DNA from: an uncultured Mollicutes bacterium
Lineage (GTDB): Bacteria > Bacillota_I > Bacilli_A > RFN20 > CAG-826
Reading direction: 5' to 3'
DNA length: 64,000 nt
Assembly (NCBI GenBank): GCA_900539595.1
Contig: UQCQ01000009.1
Span: 1-64,000, forward strand
Made by a program: the position numbers and the translations under genes. Shown here one piece after another: positions 24,865 to 34,354 of this stretch (its first letter is position 1; the number at the start of each line of letters is the position of its first letter). The notes below the pieces were generated by a model. It was not told the DNA's origin. It made no database searches and worked only from the letters and a program-made list of their open reading frames with translations.

Positions 24865-26244
24865 TTATTTCCCTTCTAGTTTTTGTTTCGCCCTTTGTGC
24901 GTAACGAGCATCCTTTTTGGCTTTAATTGATTTTTGGATTGCTTTTCGGCGGTACTTGTTCTTCACCTTTTCCACCGCACGCATTTGCTTCTTTTTATAG
25001 CCGGGTTTCACGGTTTTCGAGGAAGTTTTTGCCTTGGCGATTTTAACTTCCTTTAATTCCTCTTCTGAGAATTTTTTCTTTCCGGAGAATTTCTTTTTGG
25101 CGTCCAGCCCCAATTCGTTTTTCTCAAGGCGGTCATTCTTTAAGATATAGTAATCGAAAGGTAGGCCTTGACTGAGCAATTCTTTGGGACGAGAAAGGGA
25201 ATCTACGTTATAGAAAACCCAGGAATCACCGGTTTTATCGAATCGACCGGTTCTTCCCGCACGATGATAGTAATAGGAAAGATCCATGGGCAAATCAACG
25301 GAAATTACATCGGTTACATTATCCAAATCAATGCCCCGGCTTAGCAAGTCGCTACACACAACGATTTGATATTCGTCTGCGCGGATTCTTTTTAAAACCT
25401 GTTTTCTTTCTCGGCTGTCTAAATCACCTGAGAAATAGGTAACGGAATATTTTTTGGCTTTCAATCCTTCGTAAATGGTTTTGACGTCTTCTTTTTTCGA
25501 GGCGAAGACGAGGCAAAAATAGGGGCGACGAATATCGAGAAACTTGGATAGTGCTTCCACGGTGCCGACATGCCTAACATCGACGAAATGGTGGGCAACG
25601 CGGGAACTAGTTTTTTGTTCTTCTCCCTCATACAAAAACTCGGAGCCAATATATTTTTCAAGTTGGAGCTTAAGATTTTCGTTCATGGTCGCAGAGAACA
25701 CCATGGTTTGAACGTTTTCTGGAAGTTTTTGATAAATTTCATCGATATCTTGGAAATATCCGAGTTCTAAAAGCATATCTGCTTCATCCAAAACAAGACT
25801 GCGAACTCCATGCAAATCAAAAACATATTCCTGCGAAAGGAGCTCTTTTAAACGACCGGGGGTTCCCACGATCATTTGAGGGGGGACCGTTTGTCCTTCT
25901 TTATTTTGAGCGATTTCGGTTTCACTGGAAAAGAGTCGCACTTTGAAGGTGGGGAAGAAACGGGTAAAAGCGAAGGCAAAGTCATAAACCTGACGCGCCA
26001 ATTCTCGACTCGGACAAATAATAATCGACTGTAAACGAGGCAAATGCGTGTCAATTTTTTGCAAAATGGGAATCAAATAGGAATGGGTTTTCCCACTCCC
26101 CGTTTCGCTTTGGCAAACAATGCGCTTGCCTTGCAACGCCTTGGGAATAACCCGAGATTGCACCGGAGAAGGCGAGGTGTAGCCCATTTTTTCCAGTGCG
26201 CTCGTTAGCGCTGGGCTTAAGTTAAATTCTTTAAAGGATTTCAT
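24865..26244 (-). CDS. DEAD-box RNA helicase (CshB-like)
   Basis: ATP-dependent RNA helicase of 459 aa. Motifs in order: Q motif region, SETGSGKTHS (I), PSRELARQ (Ia), GTPGR (Ib), LDEADMLLE (II), SAT (III), SRGIDLDNV (V), YYHRAGRTGRF (VI). A C-terminal tail from about residue 380 is Lys-rich and basic, as in cold-shock helicases that remodel rRNA or mRNA. In B. subtilis cshB lies next to ispH in the sigA-trmK region, as here. Confidence 0.92.
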   Translation of the reverse strand: MKSFKEFNLSPALTSALEKMGYTSPSPVQSRVIPKALQGKRIVCQSETGSGKTHSYLIPILQKIDTHLPRLQSIIICPSRELARQVYDFAFAFTRFFPTFKVRLFSSETEIAQNKEGQTVPPQMIVGTPGRLKELLSQEYVFDLHGVRSLVLDEADMLLELGYFQDIDEIYQKLPENVQTMVFSATMNENLKLQLEKYIGSEFLYEGEEQKTSSRVAHHFVDVRHVGTVEALSKFLDIRRPYFCLVFASKKEDVKTIYEGLKAKKYSVTYFSGDLDSRERKQVLKRIRADEYQIVVCSDLLSRGIDLDNVTDVISVDLPMDLSYYYHRAGRTGRFDKTGDSWVFYNVDSLSRPKELLSQGLPFDYYILKNDRLEKNELGLDAKKKFSGKKKFSEEELKEVKIAKAKTSSKTVKPGYKKKQMRAVEKVKNKYRRKAIQKSIKAKKDARYAQRAKQKLEGK

Positions 26245-26304
26245 ACCGTACGATTATATAGGAAATCTCTTCATTTTTCCTAGATTCTCAACGAAAATAC
26301 TTGC

Positions 26305-27171
26305 ATGGATGTCTTACTTCTTGAACCAAATGGATATTGCTCCGGCGTGCAAAGGGCCTTCTCTCTTGCTCTAAGACTAAGGAAGGAGCAACCCGACGTT
26401 GAAATTTATTGCCTTGGGATGCTTGTTCATAACGAGGATTCCATGATGGAATTTCAAAATCATCACATTCATATTATCGATGAGAGAAAAGAAAATTTAG
26501 AAGTTGTCTTGAAGAGCATCCCCGACGGCTCCTACGTGATCTTTTCTGCCCACGGGCACCCCTTGGGTTGGGAAAAATTAGCAGCGGAAAAAAATCTTAA
26601 AATATTAGATTGCACTTGTCCTTTTGTGGAAGCAAACCGAGTGGCCGGGGCTTCCCTCAAGTCCTCTTTTTTCTATTTTGGGGTAAAAGGCCATTTAGAA
26701 GCCGATGCGTTTATGGCCAATAATCCAAACGCTATTTTTCTTGATGTGGTCCACCCTGAACTCCAAGGCATCGACATTACTCCATCCATCGTCTATCCCG
26801 CCATATGTCAAACTACGATTTCTGGAGAGGAAATAGAATCCGCGATTTCTTTTTTATCCAAAAAAGGAATTTCGATTCAATTGATTAAATCCCAATGTCA
26901 AAGCACGTATTTACGGCAAAAGGCAATTATGGATTTGCCGGAATCCATTACCACTTTAGTGGTCCTTGGCAGTCCTCGTTCCAATAATTCGGTTAAATTG
27001 TACGAAATCGGGGTAAAGAAAAATCTCCGCTGCTATCTTGTTAGGAATCTTTCAGAACTTCAAAATATCTCCTTTAAAAAAGGCGAGAAAATCGCCCTTT
27101 CTAGCGGAGCTTCCACTTCGTCATCCATCCTAAAGGAATGTTACGATTATTTATCGGCTATGCAACGTTAG
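26305..27171 (+). CDS. ispH: 4-hydroxy-3-methylbut-2-enyl diphosphate reductase
   Basis: [4Fe-4S] enzyme making IPP and DMAPP in the last MEP step. The three cluster cysteines are in NGYCSGVQRA, DCTCPFVE and KSQCQSTYLRQ; AHGHPL and GSPRSNNSVKL carry substrate-binding residues. 288 aa is typical. No clear ribosome site precedes the ATG. Its last 14 nt overlap the end of the convergent trmK gene. Confidence 0.95.
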   Translation: MDVLLLEPNGYCSGVQRAFSLALRLRKEQPDVEIYCLGMLVHNEDSMMEFQNHHIHIIDERKENLEVVLKSIPDGSYVIFSAHGHPLGWEKLAAEKNLKILDCTCPFVEANRVAGASLKSSFFYFGVKGHLEADAFMANNPNAIFLDVVHPELQGIDITPSIVYPAICQTTISGEEIESAISFLSKKGISIQLIKSQCQSTYLRQKAIMDLPESITTLVVLGSPRSNNSVKLYEIGVKKNLRCYLVRNLSELQNISFKKGEKIALSSGASTSSSILKECYDYLSAMQR

Positions 27172-27844
27172 TACGATTCTTTTCATCGCGAATTAATCGA
27201 TATAAATCCAAATAGTAGTCCCGTTTTTCGCGGGGCAAATTCAAATTCAAAATATCATTGACATGTTTCAGTTGAATTTTGAGCCAATCTTCGAAAGTTT
27301 CACCGCGTTTTTTTCGAAGTATTGGGCCAAAAAGAAGATCGCTCCTGCTGTAGTTAACAGCGACATCCGTTTTGACAAAACGAATAATGGTATAGAAGAT
27401 TTTATCTTCGTAAACCATGGTTTCTTCGTCGATTTTATACCCAAGCGCAGTCACGCGCTTTCTTACGGATACTAGATCTTTGTGAGGGTCTACGATAATG
27501 GTTTGAACGTGGAACAATTTTTCGGTGTGCGCTTCCAAAATGTCGCAAGCAAGCATTCCGCCCATCCCGCAAATTAAGACGGTATCTACCCCCTCGTTAA
27601 GGTCGGATATTCCGTCACTTCTGCTACAATCAATATGCCCCTCTAAACCACTTTCTTGAATCGCGTGAGTCATACGCAAAAAAGGGCCCGTTTTATTTTC
27701 GACCGCTTGAGCCCAAGAAACAGTTCCCGTTTCGCATAAATAGATCGGAAGCTGTGCATGATCGCTTCCGATATCGGCGATATAGCTGTTTTTTGGGACA
27801 AGACTAGCGATGGATTGAAGTCTTTTGGATAATTTCTTAGGCAT
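27158..27844 (-). CDS. trmK: tRNA (adenine22-N1)-methyltransferase TrmK
   Basis: SAM-dependent methyltransferase of the TrmK (YqfN) family modifying A22 of tRNA. Recognised by RLQSIASLVPKNSYIADIGSDHAQLPIYL (SAM motif DIGSDHA), ENKTGPF, SRSDGISDL and ICGMGGMLACDIL. It lies after rpoD as in B. subtilis but one extra sigma gene is interposed. Start overlaps that gene by 8 nt. Confidence 0.94.
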   Translation of the reverse strand: MPKKLSKRLQSIASLVPKNSYIADIGSDHAQLPIYLCETGTVSWAQAVENKTGPFLRMTHAIQESGLEGHIDCSRSDGISDLNEGVDTVLICGMGGMLACDILEAHTEKLFHVQTIIVDPHKDLVSVRKRVTALGYKIDEETMVYEDKIFYTIIRFVKTDVAVNYSRSDLLFGPILRKKRGETFEDWLKIQLKHVNDILNLNLPREKRDYYLDLYRLIRDEKNRTNVA

Positions 27845-28772
27845 CGTCGTCTCCTAAAGCCTTTCTCATTTTGGATAAGGCAGTTTCTCGAATTTGGCGC
27901 ACACGTTCTCGGCTAATCCCATACCGATTTCCCACTTCTTGCAAAGAAAGCGGAGCTTCTCCATTTAAGCCATAAAGCAAACGAATGAATTCGCGCTCCC
28001 TATCGGTTAAAGCAGCTAAAACACTAGCCACAGTTTTTTCGTCCTCTTCTTGAAGAATACTTTTGTCGACATCGGAATCCGAGTCGGGAATTAAGTCTTG
28101 TAGAGAATAAGAATCGTTTTCGGGGCCGATGGGGTTATCGGTGGACACCACTTGAAGAGGCATCTTTAAAAGCGATGTCACCTGTTCTGGGGTAAATCCT
28201 TCCATCGAGTCGGCGATTTCTTTGGAAGAAGGCTCACGCATCAATTTTTGTTCTAATTGTTTTTTGGCGCGGTTAACCTGAGAATATTGGAGTATTTTTT
28301 CTTCGGGAATTCGAATCGCATGGCCATTTGCCATAATCGTGTGCGAAATTTCATCGCGAATCCCGCGAGTAGCATAGGTTGTAAAACGAGCTTTCCGATA
28401 ATCAAAAAGTTCTGCCGAATGCAATAATCCCACATTTCCCGCGGAAATCAAATCGATAAGTGGCAAACCGCGATTCGTGTATTCCTTGGCAATGGAAATA
28501 ACGAGACGAAGATTACCATTGGCTAGCTGTTTTGCCGCTTCTTTAGCGGAAGCCTTCTCTTCCAAAGAGGCCTCGGCACCCCGGCCTTTCAGGATGGCTT
28601 CACCAAGGTTTTTTTCCTCTTCCTCCGTCAAAAGGGGAAGGTTAGCAATCCGGCTTAAGTAGTTTTCAACTTCTCCTTTTTGACTAAGGTGATTTCCCTT
28701 CGACTTTTTAGGGGAACGAACGTTGGAATTGAGATTCCCCTGTGATGAAAGCTTGGTATCCTGAATGGTCAT
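27837..28772 (-). CDS. Second sigma-70 family RNA polymerase sigma factor
   Basis: 311-aa sigma factor lacking the acidic N-terminal region of RpoD. Region 1.2/2.1-2.2 is well kept (ENYLSRIANLPLL, NLRLVISIAKEYTNRG). Region 2.3-2.4 differs: TYATRGIRDEIS replaces TYATWWIRQAIT, so both melting tryptophans are Arg136-Gly137, and the -10-reading Gln and Thr are Asp140 and Ser143; one residue is deleted just before. Region 4.2 retains the RERVRQI -35-reading helix. It begins 9 nt after rpoD with a good AAGGAG site and overlaps trmK, so it is cotranscribed with the main sigma factor. Its regulon is unknown. Confidence 0.93.
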   Translation of the reverse strand: MTIQDTKLSSQGNLNSNVRSPKKSKGNHLSQKGEVENYLSRIANLPLLTEEEEKNLGEAILKGRGAEASLEEKASAKEAAKQLANGNLRLVISIAKEYTNRGLPLIDLISAGNVGLLHSAELFDYRKARFTTYATRGIRDEISHTIMANGHAIRIPEEKILQYSQVNRAKKQLEQKLMREPSSKEIADSMEGFTPEQVTSLLKMPLQVVSTDNPIGPENDSYSLQDLIPDSDSDVDKSILQEEDEKTVASVLAALTDREREFIRLLYGLNGEAPLSLQEVGNRYGISRERVRQIRETALSKMRKALGDDDA

Positions 28773-28781
28773 TATTTCTCC

Positions 28782-30209
28782 TTATCGATCGTTGGAATTA
28801 TCCGAGAAACCAGTGATAAAGCTGGAATCCCGATAATCTCCCAATTTTTTAGCGCGCGTCGGGTGGCGTAATTTACGAATGGCTTTCGCCTCAATTTGAC
28901 GGATGCGTTCGCGGGTAACGCCGAATTCACGTCCCACTTCTTCCAAAGTGCGGGGACGATTATCGTCAAGACCATACCGTAACCGCAACACTCTTTCTTC
29001 GCGGTCGGTTAAGTCTTTCATGATGTCATAGAGTTCATCTTTCAGAAGCGCTTTTGTCGTGTATTCTTCAGGCGATTCCGCGTCTTTATCTTCAATGAAA
29101 TCACCCAAATGAGAATCGTCTTCTTCACCAATCGGTGTTTCTAGCGATACGGGTTCAAGGGCAATTCGTTGAATGTCGCGGATTTTTTCCGGAGAGAGCT
29201 GACCTTCCATTTTTTCAGAGATTTCCTCTGCGGTGGGATCGCGCCCTAATTCCTGGACAAGTTGACGCTGGACGCGAGTCATTTTATTGATCGTTTCCAC
29301 CATATGGACGGGGATACGAATGGTACGAGCTTGGTCGGCAATCGCGCGAGTGATGGCTTGACGAATCCACCAAGTGGCGTAGGTAGAGAATTTAAAGCCT
29401 TTGGTATAATCGAATTTTTCAACCGCTTTAATCAAACCCATATTTCCTTCTTGAATCAAATCCAAGAAATGCATGCCGCGTCCGATATAGTGTTTGGCGA
29501 TGGAAATAACAAGGCGTAAGTTCGCCGTGATCAGCTGATCTTTGGCGAGCTTGCCATCTTCTTTTTCTTCTTCGGTCGCATTGGGCTGATTTCCGGCCAC
29601 AATGCGTTTGGCCAAATCCGTTTCTTCGGCAGCGGTTAAAAGGTTAACTTTGCCAATTTCTTTCAGGTACATCTTGACGCAGTCGTTGTTTTTGACTTCG
29701 CCAATGGACATGCGGGATAAATCCGCTTCAGAAATTTGAGCGACTTCTTGCTCCTCCGCGCTTAATTCCAAGTCCCCTTCCACTTCGGCGTCGGCTTCAT
29801 CCTCGGCGATTTGTTGCTCCACATCCATCAAATCGGCAGGCATGTCCTCATCGATGTCGTCCTCGGTTTCATCCGATTCCACTTTGATGTTGTTTTTACG
29901 GAAGAATTCGATGATATCGCTCAATTGTTCTTCTGTGATATCCAATTTTTCCGTTTCGAACAAGACATCCTCCACATTGATGGAGCCTTCTTCTTTTCCT
30001 TTTTTCAAGAAAGATTTTTTGATGTCTTCGATGGCTTTTTTCTTGGCGAGGTCTTCTTCTTCCTCTCCGTCAAAAATCTCTTCGGGCGCCTCTTCTTCCT
30101 TCTTGGGGGCGCTTGTTTTCTTCTTCGTTTTTTTCTCCGAACCAACTTCATCTTCTTCGCTTAAGAAGTCAAGTTCGTCATCCACGATGGTTTCTTTTTG
30201 TTTTTTCAT
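28782..30209 (-). CDS. rpoD: Principal RNA polymerase sigma factor
   Basis: Vegetative sigma factor (475 aa). After an acidic, Lys/Glu-rich N-terminus (about residues 1-150) come region 1.2 (CVKMYLKEIGKVNLL), regions 2.1-2.4 (NLRLVISIAKHYIGRG to TYATWWIRQAITRAIADQ), region 3 and region 4.2 (TLEEVGREFGVTRERIRQIE). All promoter-reading residues are standard, consistent with the TTGACA/TATAAT boxes found in this window. Preceded by dnaG, the classic macromolecular-synthesis order; TAAGGAGG precedes the ATG. Confidence 0.97.
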   Translation of the reverse strand: MKKQKETIVDDELDFLSEEDEVGSEKKTKKKTSAPKKEEEAPEEIFDGEEEEDLAKKKAIEDIKKSFLKKGKEEGSINVEDVLFETEKLDITEEQLSDIIEFFRKNNIKVESDETEDDIDEDMPADLMDVEQQIAEDEADAEVEGDLELSAEEQEVAQISEADLSRMSIGEVKNNDCVKMYLKEIGKVNLLTAAEETDLAKRIVAGNQPNATEEEKEDGKLAKDQLITANLRLVISIAKHYIGRGMHFLDLIQEGNMGLIKAVEKFDYTKGFKFSTYATWWIRQAITRAIADQARTIRIPVHMVETINKMTRVQRQLVQELGRDPTAEEISEKMEGQLSPEKIRDIQRIALEPVSLETPIGEEDDSHLGDFIEDKDAESPEEYTTKALLKDELYDIMKDLTDREERVLRLRYGLDDNRPRTLEEVGREFGVTRERIRQIEAKAIRKLRHPTRAKKLGDYRDSSFITGFSDNSNDR

Positions 30210-30249
30210 ATGTTTTGATCCTCCTTATTTCACGAACGCGTTTCCGCGA

Positions 30250-32100
30250 TTAATCTTTTTCTTTTATTTGTTTTTTCCACTCCTCTCCACGTTTTTCAGC
30301 AAACGCCTTTAAGGCAGACGCAGCTAGCCGGCTATCGCCAGTTTCCACCGCTTTAATAATGAGTTTCTTTTGCCCCAGCCGTTGTTTTTCTTCCGCAATC
30401 ACTTCGCTACATCGATCTAGCAAAGAAGGGCTATAAGGCAAGGTGGGAGCTTCGTCAGCGACCGAAGCAATGATGTTGCTCATAGGGTTGCTGGAGGCCG
30501 ACGGTTCGTTTTCTTCAATAAAAGATAGCAATCCAGCGATTTCAAATCCATCATCGGCGACTTCGGATGCGTATTGAAGTAAATAGAATAGTATTTGCCT
30601 ATAATTCTCTGAATAGAACGGGTTATCTCGCGATTGAATATCCCTGCGAGCCTTACCGTTGGTCAACAAATAATAGAGAATGGTGTTTTCAGCGAAATCA
30701 AGACGTTGAGTCCCTTTAGCAGTCCCCTTCGATAAGGGTCGAACATCCTGATTTTTTCCATTTCTCGAAGATGCGGAGGGCACTTCAATAGAATGCGCAA
30801 TCGTTCGATTGTTTTGAGACAAGACGATTCGAAGCGCGCTTTCTTCGTATTGGAGAGCTTTTGCCAATTTGGCAATGTGGTTTTCCTTTTCAATACCCGA
30901 TTCCCTCATAATCGAAGGACCGAGGCGTTCGATGATTTCTTTCTTTTCCTCTGGACGATTGGCTTTTTTGAAATGAAGCAAATAGGAAAGTTGAAAATCA
31001 ATGGGGTCGGAAAGAGTTTGCATTCTCTTTACCAAAGCATCCTTTCCGTCTTCTTGAAGAATGTCGTCGGGATCGCGTAAATCGTTTCCGTAGTCTACGA
31101 TTTGGAAAGGGATGTTGGCGGCAGAGAGTTCTTCCATTGCCCCCATCATTCCCGTTTGCCCCGCCAAGTCCCCATCAAGGCAAAGGCGAATTTCACAACG
31201 CAACCTTTTTAGCAGAGAAACCTGATTTTTGGTAAGGGCGACTCCCATGAGGGCTATCGCGTTGGGAAGGCCCGCTTTGTCAAGGGCCATGACATCCATA
31301 AAACCTTCCAAAACATAGCAATAACCATCGTGATGAGCAGATTCGGCGACATTGTGATAGTTATACAGAACGTCACCTTTATGAAACAGCGGAGTCTCCG
31401 GCGAGTTGCGGTATTTACCGGATTGGGGGTCACGAATGATTTGTCGCGCACTGAAGCCAATAACGGCGCCACGGTTATCCCAAAGAGGGAAGGTGATTCG
31501 CCCAGCGTTAACATCGCGCATTTCAGAATCCGAGACATTGGAAATTCCGATTTCTTCGATGTTTTTCGGGGAAAATCCTTTTGCTCTAAGGAAGCGGACT
31601 GTAGCAGATCCGTCTAGGGGTGCATAGCCAATTCCAAACTTAGCCTGCGTAGCTTCATCAAGGTTTCTTTTGGCCAAGTATTCTCTCGCGGCAGCCCCCT
31701 CGTCCGTGGAAAGCGCATAACGATAATAGCTTTGCAGAGTGTCAATGCAATCCAACAACCGCTTCTTTTGCGGGTCTACCGTTGGCAGGGGGGCATCTTT
31801 TTCCAATCGGGGGTCGTGGAATCCAGCGATTTCCGCCGTTTTACGCACTGCTTCCATGAAGGAACAATGGGTGTATTCTTGGACAAAACGAATGGAATTT
31901 CCCCCGTGCCCACAAACGAAACAATGATAAATTTGTTTTTCTACATTAATAGAAAGAGAGGGGTCGTGGTCGTCGTGAAAAGGACACCGAGCCGCATAAT
32001 TCTTTCCTTTTTTCTGAAAAGAATCCGGAAGATAGTGTCGAACAACATCCGCGATATCAGCGGCTTTCAAAACGTCGTTAATTAATTCGCGGTCGTACAC
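30250..32100 (-). CDS. dnaG: DNA primase
   Basis: Primase making RNA primers at the replication fork (616 aa). N-terminal zinc-binding domain: CPFHDDHDPS then CFVCGHGGN; Toprim domain: LEGFMDVMAL and CLDGDLAGQTG; C-terminal helicase-interaction region is poorly conserved. The start codon is GTG at 32100 with AGGAGGAG correctly spaced. Sits between glyS and rpoD, as in B. subtilis. Confidence 0.96.
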   Translation of the reverse strand: MYDRELINDVLKAADIADVVRHYLPDSFQKKGKNYAARCPFHDDHDPSLSINVEKQIYHCFVCGHGGNSIRFVQEYTHCSFMEAVRKTAEIAGFHDPRLEKDAPLPTVDPQKKRLLDCIDTLQSYYRYALSTDEGAAAREYLAKRNLDEATQAKFGIGYAPLDGSATVRFLRAKGFSPKNIEEIGISNVSDSEMRDVNAGRITFPLWDNRGAVIGFSARQIIRDPQSGKYRNSPETPLFHKGDVLYNYHNVAESAHHDGYCYVLEGFMDVMALDKAGLPNAIALMGVALTKNQVSLLKRLRCEIRLCLDGDLAGQTGMMGAMEELSAANIPFQIVDYGNDLRDPDDILQEDGKDALVKRMQTLSDPIDFQLSYLLHFKKANRPEEKKEIIERLGPSIMRESGIEKENHIAKLAKALQYEESALRIVLSQNNRTIAHSIEVPSASSRNGKNQDVRPLSKGTAKGTQRLDFAENTILYYLLTNGKARRDIQSRDNPFYSENYRQILFYLLQYASEVADDGFEIAGLLSFIEENEPSASSNPMSNIIASVADEAPTLPYSPSLLDRCSEVIAEEKQRLGQKKLIIKAVETGDSRLAASALKAFAEKRGEEWKKQIKEKD

Positions 32101-32136
32101 GTCGATCTCTCCTCCTTTCTTTCCGTATTTCGTTTG

Positions 32137-33516
32137 TTATTCCCCAATTTTATTTTCCAAATAAACCTTTAAATCCGCGATCGCGATACGCTCTTGTTCC
32201 ATGGAATCGCGGTCACGGACCGTAACCATATGGTCTTCCGCGGTTTGAAAATCGACACAAATGCAATAGGGGGTGCCAATTTCATCTTGTCGGCGATAAC
32301 GTTTGCCAATAGATCCCGTTTCGTCATAGCAAATCGAGAAATGCTTATTGAGCGAATTTGCAATTTCTAGCGCCCCTTCATTTAGTTTTTTAGAAAGGGG
32401 CAAAACGGCAACTTTATACGGAGCGAGGGCGGGCTTTAAGTGCATAACAACGCGCTTATCTCCATTTGCCAGTTCTTCTTCGTCGTAGGCATCCACGGCA
32501 ACCATAAGGAATAAACGGTCAAGGCCCATGGAAGGCTCAATGCAGTAAGGAATGTACTTTTCGTTGGTTTCAGGGTCAAAATAAGTGAGGTCCTGACCGG
32601 AGAAATCCATGTGGCGTTTTAAATCGTAATCCGTACGATCGGCCACGCCCAAAATTTCACCCCATCCTAGCGAAGGGAAGAGGTATTCGACGTCCGTTGT
32701 TGCTTTCGAGTAAAACGCTAATTCTGCCGGTTCGTGGTCGCGATAACGAAGATTTTCATCCTTTACGCCGAGAGAATCGACGAATTTACGGCAATATTCT
32801 TTCCAATAAGCAAACCATTCAAGGTCTGTTCCGGGCTTGCAAAAGAATTCCATTTCGCACTGGTCAAACTCGCGAGTGCGGAAAGTGAAGTTCCCCGGAG
32901 TGATTTCATTGCGGAAGCTTTTGCCTGTATTGCAAATGCCAAACGGAAGTTTTTTGCGGGTTGCGCGCTGAACGTTTTTAAAATTCACAAAAACGCCTTG
33001 TGCCGTTTCGGGGCGTAAATAAACAACACTGCTGGCATCGTCGGTGACTCCGATATGGGTTTTAAACATCATATTGAACTTGCGAATCGGGGTGAAGTCA
33101 CTTTTGCCACAAACAGGGCAAGTCATCGCGTGTTCTTTGATGAAAGCGTCCATTTGTTCAAACGTCATCCCATCCACGTCCACATCTGGATATTCGCTTT
33201 TAATTAACTCATCCGCGCGGTGGCGAGCTTTGCAGGCTTTGCAGTCCACCATCGGGTCGTTGAAGGTCGAAACATGTCCCGTGGCTTCCCAAACTTTCGG
33301 GTTCATTAAAATCGCGGAATCGATGCCGACGTTTGTCGGGGATTCTTGAACGAATTTTTTCCACCAAAGATTGCGGATATTCCTTTTCATTTCCGAACCC
33401 AAAGGCCCGTAGTCCCATGTGTTGGACAATCCGCCATAGATTTGGCTTCCTTGGAAGACGAATCCGGCATTCTGAAGATGTTGAGTAATGGTTTCAAATG
33501 AGAATTTGTTTGGCAT
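32137..33516 (-). CDS. glyS: Glycyl-tRNA synthetase (single-chain, dimeric type)
   Basis: Class II synthetase of the eukaryote/archaea/Gram-positive homodimer type (459 aa). Opening segment GFVFQGSQIYGGLSNTWDYGPLG, a zinc-binding insertion (CKAC and CPVC), motif 2 FRTREFDQCEMEF, motif 3 EPSMGLDRLF and a C-terminal anticodon-binding domain are seen. The two-subunit GlyQ/GlyS form of Bacillus is thus replaced. AAGGAGG precedes the ATG. It is between recO and dnaG and probably has its own promoter. Confidence 0.96.
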   Translation of the reverse strand: MPNKFSFETITQHLQNAGFVFQGSQIYGGLSNTWDYGPLGSEMKRNIRNLWWKKFVQESPTNVGIDSAILMNPKVWEATGHVSTFNDPMVDCKACKARHRADELIKSEYPDVDVDGMTFEQMDAFIKEHAMTCPVCGKSDFTPIRKFNMMFKTHIGVTDDASSVVYLRPETAQGVFVNFKNVQRATRKKLPFGICNTGKSFRNEITPGNFTFRTREFDQCEMEFFCKPGTDLEWFAYWKEYCRKFVDSLGVKDENLRYRDHEPAELAFYSKATTDVEYLFPSLGWGEILGVADRTDYDLKRHMDFSGQDLTYFDPETNEKYIPYCIEPSMGLDRLFLMVAVDAYDEEELANGDKRVVMHLKPALAPYKVAVLPLSKKLNEGALEIANSLNKHFSICYDETGSIGKRYRRQDEIGTPYCICVDFQTAEDHMVTVRDRDSMEQERIAIADLKVYLENKIGE

Positions 33517-33562
33517 TGGAGCCTCCTTATCTTCGAATTGTTACAGATAAAAAACCTGTCAA

Positions 33563-33590
33563 ATGTTACGGGGGATATCTATCGTGTCAA
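33563..33590 (-). promoter_or_regulatory. Promoter candidate for glyS
   Basis: TTGACA (plus-strand 33585-33590) and TAACAT (33563-33568) with 16-nt spacing, giving a leader of about 40 nt. Further TTGACA boxes lie at 33557-33562 and 33621-33626 on the same strand. No T-box features were seen. Confidence 0.5.
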
Positions 33591-33622
33591 CCCACTTTAA
33601 GAGTACGCTGGAGAAGAGGGTG

Positions 33623-34354
33623 TCAAATCTTAGATAATAAATCCAAGGTCCGTAGTTTCACGCCCGTATTCTTTTCTAAATAATGGCCAAGGGACAAATA
33701 GATGGGTCGGCAAGCTTCCCAGCCTAAATTCACCCGCCCATAATCGGTGAGGGGTGCTTTGAAAATATAACGATAAATTTTTAAAACCTCCCTTGATACC
33801 TTGCCCATGGTTTCATTTCGAAAGCAAGAGGGACATACAAATCCACCTGTATCGAGATCAATGGTTTCGATTTTATTTCTCGCACCGCAGCAAACGCATT
33901 CGTCCACATCAAGCCCAATTCCGCCGATTACCAATAGATGGGCAAAACAAATTAAACCAGTACAATAAGGGTCGCCACCCTTTTTTATGGCTTGAAATGC
34001 TCTCAATACCCAAGGAAACGCTTCCGCGGCTTCATCTTCTTGTAAAAAACGCAAAGACAATTCGATGAGTAGATTATCGATGGAAAATGCGTCTAAATTT
34101 TCACTTGGGAGCAAAATTTCTAACAGGGAGGCCTCCTTTAGAGTCGCATTTCCTTTTGAATCTATGGACAAAGAAAATTCACAGGAACTCAACGGCTGCA
34201 GCGACATAGCCGATTTGGACGTTATCTTCTTAACGCCATGGGCATAAAAGCTGAAAAAGCCTTCCTTAGATAAGCAGGTAATAACTCCATCGCTTTCTTT
34301 GGACGTGGAGTTTCGCAAGACTATCCCGCTTCTTTTTATCCAATCACTTGTCAT
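33623..34354 (-). CDS. recO: DNA repair protein RecO
   Basis: RecO mediates RecA loading and strand annealing in the RecFOR pathway. N-terminal OB-fold region (GIVLRNSTSKESDGVITCLSKEG), central helical part, and a zinc finger CVCCGA ... CPSC, followed by SREVLKIYRYI. 243 aa is normal. Its start overlaps the era stop by 11 nt, reproducing the era-recO pairing of Firmicutes. Confidence 0.92.
   Translation of the reverse strand: MTSDWIKRSGIVLRNSTSKESDGVITCLSKEGFFSFYAHGVKKITSKSAMSLQPLSSCEFSLSIDSKGNATLKEASLLEILLPSENLDAFSIDNLLIELSLRFLQEDEAAEAFPWVLRAFQAIKKGGDPYCTGLICFAHLLVIGGIGLDVDECVCCGARNKIETIDLDTGGFVCPSCFRNETMGKVSREVLKIYRYIFKAPLTDYGRVNLGWEACRPIYLSLGHYLEKNTGVKLRTLDLLSKI

Noticed and set aside
33517..33622. 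T-box riboswitch in front of glyS
   Set aside because: Only about 106 nt is available and no T-box sequence, specifier stem or terminator pair was seen.
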